Shown: positions 1 through 11,014, numbered from the stretch's first letter. The stretch: 64,000 bases of DNA from Romanomermis culicivorax (GCA_963922205.1 CAWUHX010000015.1:1550001-1614000); one strand, 5' to 3'. The notes: generated by a model not told the origin, from the sequence alone. Numbers and translations are program-made.

Positions 1-3000
1 AAAATAAATACAGGGGATGCAGCGCCTGTGGCAAAAAGGTACCACAGGACTGCTATTAATTTACGGCCACATGTTCGTGAGCATGTGCAAGATATGCTCA
101 AAAAGGGTGTAATTGAGCCATCAAAGTCGCCTTGGGCAGCTCCGTTATTCCTGGTAGGTAAAAAGGATGGTACCAAGCGACCAGTAGTGGACTTTAGGGG
201 TATAAATGACGTTACCAAGGATGATAAGTATCCCATTCCTAGAATGGATGACTATCTAGACTGTTTAGGTAAAGCCAAATTTTATACTACCCTAGATCTC
301 AAATCAGGATATTGGCAAGTGCCAATGGATGAAGAAAGCAAGGAAAAAACTGCTTTCATATGCCAAGAAGGGCTTTATCAATTTAAAGTCATGCCCTTTG
401 GCCTAAAAAATGCGCCAGCCGAATTCCAGCGTATGATGGAAAGAGTTTTGCATCCATATGTTTGGAAAATCTGTCTAGTCTATATAGACGATATAATTGT
501 GTTCTCAAATACGTTTGAAGAACACATAGTTAATCTAGAGCTAGTCCTGCAAGCTCTAAGAAAGGCTCATTTGACCTTGAAGCCGGAGAAGTGTGAATTC
601 CTGCCTGAGAGAGTTCATTTTTTAGGACATATCTTAAATTCGGATGGAGTTTCCCCCGATCCGAAAAAGGTCAAAGCTATAAATGATTTCCCATTCCCAG
701 AGTCTAAACGTAAACTGCAAAGGTTTTTAGGTATGTTGCAGTGGTGTAAAAAGTTCATACCGGGTTTGGCTAAACACGCTGAACCGTTGTACAAACTAAC
801 TGGGAAGAACTGTGTTTGGGAAGTCACGGAGGTTCACCATCAGGCTTTTAGGAGCCTGAAAGAAGCACTATTGTCTGTGCCATTCCTTAGGTATCCGGTT
901 TTGGACGGGTCTGCGGACTTTGTCCTTCAGACAGATGCCAGCGGAACGGCACTAGGAGCAGTCCTTTACCAGGAGACCAAGTCAGACCGCTGGGTAATTG
1001 CTTATAATAGCAGAATTTTAAAAGCGGATGAGAAAAAGTGGTCAGCCACGGAAAGGGAATGCTTGGCAATTGTGTATGGCTTGAAGTTATACAAGCACTA
1101 CTTAGTAGGTCATAAAGTGATCATAAGAACTGATCACAAACCTTTATTATCTATGAAGGTCAATGCTATGACCAATGGTAAATTGAAGAGATGGTACTCA
1201 TTCATCTCTCAGTTCAACCATAAACTAGAGTATGTGCCTGGAAAACAAAATGCCATGGCAGACTTTTTGTCAAGGATGGATGAACCAGACGATCAAGCGG
1301 AAAAAATACCGCCAAAATGGGAACACATGTTCTCAGAGGGTAAACGAGAGTCCGAAAATCTGAAAGATCTTGAGGCAAAGCTTATTGAGAAAAAACATCT
1401 CAATTTGGTGAAGAGATTCAGAATTCTGACAGATCGGAATCCTGAAGACGGTACTCCGTTATATCCGGAGCCAAAAGGTAAGAGTAATCAGAGGACTGAA
1501 ATAAGTCCGAGATTCACCCAAATTTATCCAGAGGATTCTGAGGGTGATCCAGAATCAAACTCGCCTGCAGACTTGATAAATGCCGTAACTACAAGGAGCA
1601 TGGCGAAAGAAGCGGACAAGAATAATCAGGCTCAGATCCAGCCTGATAGCAATCAGGTCAAAGATAAGGTAAGTAGGGGAAACCAGGACAAAGGTAAGGA
1701 AAAAAGAGTAACCTGGTTATACCCGGAAAAGGAACAGGAGTTTACTTTGGCAGACCCCAAAGAAGATGAATTGCCAAAAGGGCTAATTAGAGATGATCTC
1801 ATGGCCCTCTTGCAGAGAAAAGATGAGGTACTACAACCATACTTTGATAGATTGGGTCCAAATGGGACAACCAAGTATCATAGTGGATTTTATATCCAAA
1901 ATGAAGTGTTATACCGTGAAGCCGGACAGGGAGCGGATGATCAGGTGGTCATCCCATCCTGCCTTAGGGACAATACTTTGCACCAGTACCACGGTGCCGT
2001 GATGATGACTCATCAGGGGTTCAAAAGGACCCTTGCTATGATTAAAAAACGGTTCTGGTGGCCTGGAATTGAAAAGGATGTCAGGCACTGGATCAAATTT
2101 TGTCCAGTTTGTCAAATGGCTAATCAGGGAAACACAGAAATTCCGCCACTGATACCAATAATTCCACAAGGTCCTTTTGACATAGTATCAGTGGATATCG
2201 TGGGTATTTCTCCACTCAGTGGGAAGAGACCATATGTCATAGTCTTTCAAGACTATTTTACAAAGTGGGTTGAAGCTGAACTGATCCCGGATCAGTCAGC
2301 TAGCACCGTTGTAGATACTTTTCTACAAGCTATTGTATTTAGGCACGGGACTCCACGGAGACTACTCAGCGATAGAGGAGGTTGTTTTACCTCAGATCTA
2401 ATGAAGGAGATCTGCAAGTTATTGGAGTGTCAAAAAATTTTTACAACAGCCTACCATCCACAAGGAAATGGTATGGTAGAAAGGTTTAACCAGACACTCA
2501 TCAAACAGCTCAGAAAGGTGGCCATCGAGGAGAAGGATAACTGGCCAAGATACTTGAGAGCCGTGGTGTTTGCATATAATGCCACACCACATGCAGCCAC
2601 GGGGCAATCCCCATTTTCGTTGCTTAGAGGTCATGAGGCAACCTTCGGGTTAAACTTATCGAAAGCATACGATATTGTAATGCCGGACAGCAATGCTGAG
2701 GCATACAAATTTGTGTTGACAAATCATTTAGTCAACCTTTACGAGGATATTGCCAAAAATATCCAGAGTGCTGCCGAAAAATCGAAGAAATACTTCGATA
2801 AAAAGTCCAAACAAAATGGATTTAAAGAAAAGGATTGGGTTCTGCTCAAAGTAGATAAGCAGAAAAAACTAGGACTACCATGGTCCAGTCCGTTCATAGT
2901 TACGGACATTTCGCGAGAAGCAGAGAACGTTGTCACCATTGTACATTGGGACAACCCGCTAAATCGCCAAACTGTTTCAATCAGCAGGTTGAAACATTTT

Positions 3001-3174
3001 CGTTACGAGACCACTAGGGTCTTGCCGCGAATAGCGCGAGCCAATCAGGACGCGCCACGTGACGAAAATATGTCACTTTCCAATATGGCACAAACAGTTA
3101 CGACTGGAGCGCCGATTCAAATGAAATCATTTGAAAATTCGCTCAAGGCGAATCTATGCGCGATCTCGCGCTGA
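1..3174 (+). CDS. pol: Ty3/gypsy Pol fragment: reverse transcriptase, RNase H, integrase
   Basis: The reading frame is open from base 1, so the protein is cut by the window edge; about 1057 residues remain. It copies the element RNA into DNA and integrates it. RT comes first, with the YIDD catalytic motif at 481-492. RNase H follows (LQTDASGTALGA, ATERECLAIVYG, RTDHKPLL). A charged, low-complexity linker of roughly 170 residues precedes integrase. Integrase has an HHCC zinc finger (H..H...CPVC near 1980-2120) and the D, D, E triad at about 2194, 2371 and 2479, then a GPY/F-like C-terminal patch (GLPWSSPFIV). All catalytic residues seen are present and the frame is unbroken, so the element is young or under selection. 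The stop lies at 3172-3174. No chromodomain was recognised. Confidence 0.95.
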   Translation, partial: KINTGDAAPVAKRYHRTAINLRPHVREHVQDMLKKGVIEPSKSPWAAPLFLVGKKDGTKRPVVDFRGINDVTKDDKYPIPRMDDYLDCLGKAKFYTTLDLKSGYWQVPMDEESKEKTAFICQEGLYQFKVMPFGLKNAPAEFQRMMERVLHPYVWKICLVYIDDIIVFSNTFEEHIVNLELVLQALRKAHLTLKPEKCEFLPERVHFLGHILNSDGVSPDPKKVKAINDFPFPESKRKLQRFLGMLQWCKKFIPGLAKHAEPLYKLTGKNCVWEVTEVHHQAFRSLKEALLSVPFLRYPVLDGSADFVLQTDASGTALGAVLYQETKSDRWVIAYNSRILKADEKKWSATERECLAIVYGLKLYKHYLVGHKVIIRTDHKPLLSMKVNAMTNGKLKRWYSFISQFNHKLEYVPGKQNAMADFLSRMDEPDDQAEKIPPKWEHMFSEGKRESENLKDLEAKLIEKKHLNLVKRFRILTDRNPEDGTPLYPEPKGKSNQRTEISPRFTQIYPEDSEGDPESNSPADLINAVTTRSMAKEADKNNQAQIQPDSNQVKDKVSRGNQDKGKEKRVTWLYPEKEQEFTLADPKEDELPKGLIRDDLMALLQRKDEVLQPYFDRLGPNGTTKYHSGFYIQNEVLYREAGQGADDQVVIPSCLRDNTLHQYHGAVMMTHQGFKRTLAMIKKRFWWPGIEKDVRHWIKFCPVCQMANQGNTEIPPLIPIIPQGPFDIVSVDIVGISPLSGKRPYVIVFQDYFTKWVEAELIPDQSASTVVDTFLQAIVFRHGTPRRLLSDRGGCFTSDLMKEICKLLECQKIFTTAYHPQGNGMVERFNQTLIKQLRKVAIEEKDNWPRYLRAVVFAYNATPHAATGQSPFSLLRGHEATFGLNLSKAYDIVMPDSNAEAYKFVLTNHLVNLYEDIAKNIQSAAEKSKKYFDKKSKQNGFKEKDWVLLKVDKQKKLGLPWSSPFIVTDISREAENVVTIVHWDNPLNRQTVSISRLKHFRYETTRVLPRIARANQDAPRDENMSLSNMAQTVTTGAPIQMKSFENSLKANLCAISR

Positions 3175-3598
3175 TTTTTTTTTATTTTATGTACATATCT
3201 CGCGCCTGTAAGTACTAATTTTAATTAAAATTGTATTAATTTGTAATATTTATCGCGTTTATGTAGTATTCGTATTAATTTTGTAAATTTTTCATATTAA
3301 TTTCAGACTTTGGGAAAAATTCTTCGGAATTTTAGACCAAAGTGACAACCCAAAAAATTTCCGACATTTTTTCTAAAAAATTAAATTTCAAATTTTTCAT
3401 TTTTTCCAAAAACAAACTATAGCTGCCCCCGCGTATCTGAATTCTAAACTTCCATCGGAAGGAAGAAGTAAAACATTCCCCGAACCGTGATAAAAAGGAA
3501 ATTAGCAGAACTGCTAAATTAAACTTTTTCAGCGTTCAAAATTTTTAATAAATTTATCAATTTATTATTCGAAAACAAAAATTTCGAAAAGAAAAGAG
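3175..3598 (+). other. AT-rich spacer between pol and exonuclease gene
   Basis: No reading frame of note. The stretch is AT-rich with runs such as TTTTTTTTATTTTATG just after the pol stop. It could hold the promoter or leader of the downstream gene, but no clear TATA box was singled out. Confidence 0.5.
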
Positions 3599-6500
3599 AT
3601 GGGAAAGGGCGCGCGGAACCGCCAACAAGCTCCGACGCGCGAGTGGTCGCACACAGAGCACCACGTTGAATATGGCAGGGCCCAGCACCGCCAAGACAAT
3701 CGTTTTTTCTTTATCGACGGTAAGTTTCGAACTTATTTTTATCAAATATTCTTGGAAACCGCAGGTAATGCCCAGAAGTCACTGGAAGACCAGCTCGGCG
3801 CCCCAAAGGGCAGACGAGGTTAGGACTTAGAGGGAACGAAAAACGGGAGTACTGAGAAGCGGAAGCTCGAAGCCAAGCAGGGAATTTCCAATTTGGAAAT
3901 ATACCTGATACCACCGAGAGCTATACGATTCAAGGGAAACCTAGAACCTTGGGTTCAGCCCGTTTTAAAGTTTTATCATTCAAAAATTTATCAAAAATTA
4001 TTTATTTTCAAATCAAATCAAATCATATCACTTTTTCGATATAAAATTCATTAAAAATTATCAATTTCGAGCGCTATAAAAATTGTAAATACAGCGCCAT
4101 AAATAAAGCGTAGTTGGTCGCTCAAGCAGCTGGTCAGAGATTGGTGTCCGATCAAGTGGTGGACAATCGGATCAGGTCTACCCTCCCCAACATATAGAGG
4201 TAGCAAGGGTAAGATTTGGTAAGGTGTTAGTTGCCTACCAGCTCAATGTTTGTATATCAGTGGCTCACCTAACAACCTGCACTAAACTTAATTTTCTGCG
4301 AAACTTAACCCGCTTGGTGTTGTGGTGCTGGTGTAGTATAGACCCGAAAATGCGCTGAAAAAAGGGGAATAAAACACTAAAATTAATAGTACTTTATGTT
4401 TAGATTATAACGTCAAATGGGCCGTACGAATCCACGAACTGGATCAGTGGTTTAAAGCCACATTTGGGTACTGGCCGGCCAATCCCAAGGAACCTCGAAT
4501 GGTAGACATCGGGAAGGTCAGCCAGGTACTCCATTTTATCCGAGAAGTGTCAATCTTCAGAGGACAACCAGTTTGTGGCTTCGACATTGAAAAAGTAAAC
4601 CAGGATAAGGTCGCCGCCTTGTTCAAAACAAGGGAGGTCGACAATCCAATGGGAAAGCAGTTTGCCCGATACATCAGCTTCGCGCTAACGAATGGTCAAA
4701 CTTACGTTATTGATACAACGTCGATGATGATCAAAGAGTGGACCAGCCTCCACGATTTCTTGAACTCCGACATGCTCTTCGCCGGATATGCCGTGCTGGA
4801 AGATCTGGTGAGTATCTATAACGTTTGTGGCGCAGGGCGAGATAATAAGGACAGGGACAAAACTGTCCCCTTACGGGAATTTCTAAGAAAGACCAAAGGT
4901 CGATACTTTGACTTAGACCGTTTCGCCCTCACCATGGTAGGAGTAAACCTGGAGAAAAAATGCTTTCAGACAGGTATATGTCCCGAAACCTTTCGGTTAA
5001 AGGGACTGTTCACGGAATTTTATTTGATAGACGTGGGCCCCTACCAATATGACTTTTCGTTAAAAGCGAACCATGATCGGTTTGCCAAAAGGGGTATATT
5101 GCCGGAAGAGCTCAGATACGCCGCTCTAGACGCATACTACTCCTTATTGGTCATGTTTGCCGCCATTCACTATGGCATGGCCGATCAACTGCTTATGCAA
5201 ATGCAGATTTTCGACCATGACAAGGTGGATCCCAAACAGATCAACACCATTGCCCTGCATTTTTATCAGCAATATCTAATGATTCCGGGCAATGTGAACC
5301 GAGAAATGGGGCTAGGTACCCCAGTTATGGAAACCGATCAGGTTCAACCAAATATGGTCTATCACATGATGAAATGTGAGATGTATAACCGTTGGGCGGT
5401 GCAGATGCAGGGAAATAACACAGGTTATTATACCGCGCCCACGGAGTGTAATCCAGTCCGTCCGCAGGGAGTTCAGTTGCCAAGTGGTTTCTACCCACTA
5501 CTTCCAAGAGATAACAAACCAATGAAGGATGACGGATACACCACAGATAGTGATCCCGACGAAATCCAGGACGTCCAGATACCAGACTGGGTTAATATTT
5601 CAAAAGATATCCTGGAAAATCTCAAGTCAGGCGGAGCCTACTGGGATTTAGACGGGAAAATTTCTTTAACTTTATACGAAAACGCCAAGCTATACTGGCA
5701 ACAAGCCGGGAAGCCCGATACCATTCCACAAGAGGTGTTTTCCTCTAATAACCACTACCCAGTGGGTATTGAGGGCCATAGACAGGCCTATAAGACCAGT
5801 TTTTATACGCCGAATTTGGCAAAAATTTCAGGTATGCTGGATGAGCGAAACTTTCCAGAGTTAGAGGTCATCTGCAAATTTATGCCATTGGCCTATCATT
5901 TGGCATGGCCTCATTCCAGAGCAGAGTGCGACTATGAAACTAGCGCTCTGCTAAACTATAACTTTCTAAATAGTTATACTAAAGAAGGCCAGGAAATGAT
6001 AAAGAAAATGTCCTGGAAGTCAGGCGACCGCCTGGCTTACTATTTAGAGTTAGCAGCGACGCTACCGCCGTCGGAACCCCGCTTTCCATCTAAAAAAGGG
6101 GTATACGCATGGCAGAATCGGTTCGGTTTTGTCCCGCTACGATTTCGAGAAGCCGAGGAGATCCTACAAATTGGCGACAACAAATCGTTATTGAAGGACG
6201 GAGCCTACAAGGTAAATCCTTATTTCTATGTAACTTTTTACTACGTAGGCTTCGAGACTTTAACGCCGGGACTGCGGTATCCCATGACGGAAGACGCATC
6301 GCCAACCGACTACCCGATTACCTACGCACCGAGAAATCCGCTCGAGCTCAGACCGGAGTTTGTCAGCAAAAGCTTCCGGGAGAGAACAATCGCTTCGGAA
6401 ATGCCCGGGTATACACTTACATATACCCCAGCCGGTGAGTTAATATCAAAGGTACCGTTAAATCGTCCCTCAACTTCCCAAACGGCGCAAGCCGGAGGGA

Positions 6501-8932
6501 CGGGACAGGTCAAAACGCAGCCGCAGGTGCTAGCGCCAGTGGCCAAAGCTACACCAGCTTTGGACACTGCTGCTACGCAGGCAGCTGCAGTAGTTGTCGT
6601 GGTGCCGCCGCCAATCCAACCAGCGGTTGCACAGCCGACTCAAGTACCTCAAGTACAACAACCGGCCGAGCCTGAGCCAGAGGTTGTCACCATAATGCAA
6701 TCAGTACCTCCAGCACCAGCTGTTTTGCCAGCTAAAGTAAAACAGCTATTGCCGAAGATACGAAATTCAGACTCTGAGTCCAGTTCAGAGGAGGATGTAG
6801 AAGAGGAAGAAGAGGGTGAAATCCTCGAATCTGAGGGCCAGACATCAGAGAATAAGGATGCGATGGAGGCCAAAACTCAGAAACAGGCTCTTGAGGAGGA
6901 AAAAATCCAGACTCAAATCGACGAAGCAGTCACTAAAATGTCGGGAATAGATGTCAGACTGGAGAAGATGCAGGAAGCATCCCAGGAGATACCTGTGAAG
7001 GCCAAAGATCCTAAGGATCATGACCGCCAAGCGAAGCAAGAGGCCTTACAGGCCAAAATTCAAGAACAGAGAAGGCTGACGCAGCAGGAATTCCTGCGTC
7101 AGAGGGCAATCCAAAGAAAGCTGAAGGAGCAGGCACTAGCCGATGATAGCTCAGATTCAGCCATTGCAGCGACAGAGCTGATGCGGAGGGGAAGAATTGC
7201 CGAGGAAGGTATTCCTGGAATTTATTCCCCAGACAAAGTTCAGCAGATGTTAGCTGAAGGGATGTCGGAAAAATTCATCCGGCACCTAGCCAAAGAAAAG
7301 GTAAGGCGTAGAAAGAGAATAGGTAAGGCCAAGCGACGCAGACTTGCAGCTCAAGGACAGCAGCAACAAGGAGCGGCCGCCACCGGATCTGAAAATGACG
7401 CCTATGATACGGCCGAAGAAACGACGACCCCACAATACTCGACGAGCCAAAAGTCGAGATCGGAGACTTCAAAGAGTCAGACGAGAACGGAGACTTCAAA
7501 AAGTCAGACGCGAACGGAGACCTCCATAGGCCAGACAAAATCGGATAGGACAACAGGGTCCACTGCAACAACATCGTACACTCAGACGCGAACGGTATCG
7601 AAAACCGGCGGAGAGGTTAGTACTTCTTCTGGCAAAAGTAAATCCGTGCCCTCCAGCTATACCGCAAGAAGTAGCAAACCTGCGGGAAGCGTATTGGTGA
7701 AGCCCGATCTTGAATCGGAGGAAAAATTGATCAAGAAGGTCAAACTGAATGTGGTAGCTAATAGACCCGAAAGGGAACCACAGCAGTTTGTCACTCCTGG
7801 TCAATTAGCTGAAACTCTGATTGATTATTGGGAGTGGCAACGGGAACAAAGGCGTTTAATTGGGCCGATCTCATTTGAAAATCCGGAGGTCGCCAATTAT
7901 TTCGCCTTTGATCGGCAAGAACGGCCGATAATTTACAGAATGGTCAATGACGCTATGGCCGAAATCCATGAAAATTACCGCCAGCAATTTGAAATGCAGG
8001 GCGGATTTATGTTTGACGGAGAGCGCATCCCTGAGGAGATCTGGGAATGGATAATTTTAATTCTCATCCCCAGATGGCTTCAGGATTACGATGCCTCAGA
8101 CGTCTTTACAGCCATTAGGTATGTGACCCTAATGATTTTTCTTCAGTTGGACTTCGCTCCGATCACGCCAACGGCAATTGGTAGGTGGTATGCCCAGGCG
8201 TGTTCATTCGCGAACAGACAACTAGTCGTTGAGGCCCAGGGAAACCGCGTAGACGATGTCTACATTGCAGCCTTTAATCAGTATATTTTTATGGGCTCGC
8301 AAAGGTTAAACCAGATGGGTGTTAAGAGGAAGGCACCAGGCGATGACAGGTCGCAAGCTGATAAATATCAGCGAACGGCTGCCAAGAGCCCAAGTAAGTT
8401 CAAGGTGCCTAGACTCCCTCGGGCTAAGAAACAACCACCGATGATACAACAATCATCGGCTACGACCAGCCAGAGGTCATATAGTGAAGCTGCTAGCACT
8501 TCTTATAAAAGTCCGCTCTCTCGATCAAAATCAATTTCATCAAAATCTCTTAATTCAACTTATCGGACACAAAAACCGCAGCGTAGCAGCTCCACTAGCA
8601 GTGGTCAAAGGCAGCAGGGGAGAGACGATATGTTCTCAAACCCGGCCCCGTACAGGGCTAGACCGGGGTATGACCAAGGTCAACCCAGGGGAGGCTTCAG
8701 AGGGCGCCCTCAGCGACCTTACAGAGGCCGAGGAACCTGGCAACACCAAGGTCAAGACCCGGATGCTCAATTCCATAATCCGAATTTTATTCCGCTAGGT
8801 AGACGCGGCGGAAGCCAACAAGGCCAAAATAGAATCCAAGACGGAGGTCAAACCCGAGGCCAACCAGGTCAGAGGGGGTACTATCAAGGTAGACCCCGAG
8901 GAGGCTACCGAGGCGGCGGGCAGCAGCAGTAA
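3599..8932 (+). CDS. Spliced retroelement ORF: DEDDy 3'-5' exonuclease domain plus RGG-rich tail
   Basis: Exon 1 is 3599-3719 (ATG, 40 codons plus one base). The intron is 3720-4403 (donor GTAAGT, acceptor TTTAG). Exon 2 is 4404-8932. The join keeps phase, and upstream of the first exon-2 ATG (4499) the frame is open and coding-like back to the acceptor. From that ATG, the DxE of Exo I is D29/E31, the Exo II Asp is D102, and Exo III is Y207-x3-D211. That is the RNase D/WRN-type DEDDy set. Beyond it lie a Pro/Ala-rich stretch, an acidic patch, a Gln/Glu-rich probable coiled coil, a basic [15 protein letters not shown] segment, Ser/Thr repeats and an RGG/RGRP-rich C-terminus. Predicted role: RNA or DNA 3'-end trimming in a ribonucleoprotein. 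It may instead be a divergent gag-like protein or a captured host gene. Confidence 0.75.
3720..4403 (+). other. Intron of the exonuclease gene, with TATA-like and AATAAA motifs
   Basis: The donor is G|GTAAGT and the acceptor TTATGTTTAG|AT. The upstream exon leaves one base and the downstream exon supplies two, giving an uninterrupted frame. In-frame stops at 4334 and 4370 show that the unspliced frame cannot extend further 5'. The intron holds TATAAAA (4075-4081) and AATAAA (4102-4107), which might be an internal promoter or decay of older LTR sequence. Confidence 0.6.
4583..5131 (+). other. DEDDy exonuclease core motifs
   Basis: This span runs from the first catalytic Asp (in GFDIEKV) to the last (in [11 protein letters not shown]). 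The order Asp-x-Glu, Gly-x5-Asp, Tyr-x3-Asp matches the DEDDy branch (RNase D, WRN, EXD2 and Nibbler relatives). Spacing of about 180 residues between first and last Asp is usual for the fold. Confidence 0.75.
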
Positions 8933-9680
8933 ATAGCCGCATAATTTTGGCCCAAAAATTTCTTTTTCGTACATATATTTTCTACTTATTTCATAAAATA
9001 TAAAACCCAAAAACACTAATAAAATCACAAAAAATCCAAAAAAAATCAAAAAACAAAAAATCCAAAAACATTATTTTCGGTGCTGCTGGCCATCAAAAAT
9101 CTCTTTTTTCACAAAACCGGTGCAAAAACGCAACCGTAAAAAATATTTTAACTTTTGGCCACATTCTTGCTCAAATTTTTTAGCGCATTTTAAAAATTTT
9201 GTGATATCCGTACATTCCCGCGTCGTCTTTTTGTATCGTCATATAATCTCGTATTTTAGTTTAATTTAGAAAAAATAGAGACGCGGGAAGTCGATTTGCA
9301 TGCGGTTAGACCCACGGCCAACGAATTGACACAGCATGCAGACCGAGCGGCCGAGCCCGAAGCCGACCACACATCCGGCACCGACGTTTACGTCATACTC
9401 CTTAGGGCAGGAGGTCATTCCATCAATGCCGAGGTCAAAATGGACGTCACTTGCCAGCCATTGCGGCGAAGCCCTTGGTATTCGTTGTGTCCAACGACCA
9501 GCACAGGAGTTCTATTAGGACAGACTGTGAAACGGGAGTCCGGTGAGACAAACTGTTTATCAGGAGTCAGCCAGAGTTGTAGATTTTTTCTTTTTTTTGA
9601 TTAATTCTTTTAATGCCGGGGTAACCCGGCCAAAAGTTTTTTTTTCTACCTCCCGTAGGTCGGTTTCGACGCGCGAGGGA
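8933..9680 (+). other. 3' untranslated stretch of the retroelement ending in a purine tract
   Basis: An A-rich stretch (8940-9270) gives way to a GC-richer part (9280-9560) with small overlapping frames of about 60 and 102 codons that match no family I know. A short CCGGG..CCCGG hairpin lies near 9616-9632. The last ten bases (GCGCGAGGGA) precede the LTR and may serve as the polypurine primer. Confidence 0.45.
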
Positions 9681-10243
9681 TGTTGGGCACCCTGTTGATG
9701 CCAATTTCGTGTGGGGAAATCGACATGCAAATCGACGACAGGGACGACCAGCGGCGCAGACATTTGCATAGAATGGAGCGCCACCAAAAGACCAAAAAGA
9801 TAGTGAAAAATCATTGTTCACTATATTTCGATTTTTATTATATTTTCGTTACTTTGCTGGCGTCCCTAAATAAAGTTCCCAGCAATTCGTCTTTATTTTG
9901 CATACATTTCTACTGTGGTCAATCCACATTTTTTATTATTGCATCGGAAATATTGATTTACATATTTGTTGTTTATTATTTAGGATATATTACCGAACGT
10001 CGAAGGCGGAGGGCCAAAGGCCCAGGCGCCAGCTTACATCAAGTGAGTGTTGGGAAACCCCTTTCGGGTTATACCCAAGTAAGTTTATCCCTGAGGGGAT
10101 TCCTTGTCTCATCTAGGAGACTGCGGAGGTCTTTGGTAAGGCCCCCGTATTTAGAACAAAGTTTATCTTTGTTGTTGTAGGTCTGGGGACAAACGGACTG
10201 TTGCACAGATCACCGAGGCTTAGCCAAGGTATCAGTTCTAACA
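9681..10243 (+). repeat. Putative 3' LTR of the first retroelement
   Basis: It starts TGTTGGGCACCC and ends TCTAACA, so the ends are TG...CA with a short imperfect inverted repeat. AATAAA lies at 9869-9874, and several short hairpins follow (for example around 10050-10075). The partner LTR is outside the window, so ends are inferred. A diverged copy of its first ~110 bases occurs just to the right on the other strand, which supports the left boundary at 9681. Confidence 0.6.
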
Positions 10244-10391
10244 GGTCAGTTCAGACCCAATCTTTTCTTACGCCTCTTAAGGAAAGACCTGCACAACACT
10301 TCTATGCAAATGTCTGCACCACTGGTCGTCCAATTTGTTGATTTGCATGGCGATTTCCTGATGCAACTTGCCATCAACAGGGTGCCCAACA
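10244..10391 (-). repeat. Inverted, diverged LTR fragment of a related element
   Basis: Read on the minus strand from 10391 it begins TGTTGGGCACCCTGTTGATG, the same as the LTR start at 9681, then shares a string of blocks (for example GCAGACATTTGCATAGAA) at roughly 80 percent identity by eye. It is cut off where the plus-strand LTR ends, consistent with one element having inserted into another. Confidence 0.65.
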
Positions 10392-11014
10392 TACACGGGC
10401 CAAGAAACTTACGTCCACACTCTCTACGAAGAAAGATATTGGGAGTTTTTCCTGGTCGGTGAATGCTTCCTGGAACAATACGAAGATCAGTTGATGGTCG
10501 CTTGAAAATAGAAAAAAACATTCTTCCTCCCTCCGAATCTTATGATACTTACACGATTGTTAATTTTTTCGCGTAGTTTTCTTCGAAATATTTTTACATA
10601 GTTTTTCAAGTTTGTCTGTTGTTCTTTATTTGCACCAACATCTCTTTTCTTTCCGAAGCTCATTTGGAAAAAGTGGACTGTAGTTTTTGTTTTTACTATG
10701 TTTGAAATCGTTGTTGCTCTTTTTTTTGTTGGACAACGAATGAGCAGCCTTATTTTCTGTATTCGACTATTGTCGTATTATATAGATCCTATTGTGGAAT
10801 TATGGTAGCTTTAATAATTTTTGGCGGTGAATAAACGAGCAGTGATCATGAGCAGATTTTACTTCTTGAAGGCTAGAAGAGTGAGGTTTCAGAAACTTTA
10901 TTTGTCGTAGTCTTTGGGAGAGAAGTCCAAGCCTTAGAAGAGGGGTGAATTTCCAAGACGATTTTACTCGACCAATTATGGGGCGAAAAATTCGAAAGGA
11001 AAACCCATCGGAAG
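10392..11014. other. Non-coding stretch, no gene recognised
   Basis: Mixed-composition DNA without a convincing reading frame or splice structure. It may be decayed internal sequence of the minus-strand element whose LTR fragment ends at 10391. Confidence 0.4.

Larger units (their letters stand above)
1..10243 (+). mobile_element. Ty3/gypsy-type LTR retroelement, 5' part outside window
   Basis: The layout reads pol remainder (1-3174), spacer, spliced exonuclease gene (3599-8932), 3' untranslated stretch, purine-rich tract (about 9671-9680), then an LTR-like segment (9681-10243). Domain order RT, RNase H, integrase is that of the Ty3/gypsy group. The 5' LTR, gag and protease would lie to the left of the window. 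The assignment of the exonuclease gene to this element rests on its position between integrase and LTR and on the lack of any recognisable LTR between them. The alternative is a host gene or second element abutting a truncated one. Confidence is high for pol, moderate for the unit as a whole. Confidence 0.7.

Noticed and set aside
3175..4403. An LTR separating pol from the exonuclease gene
   Set aside because: No TG...CA segment matching 9681-10243 was found, and the stretch contains a phase-correct exon and intron; it stays open as an older relic.
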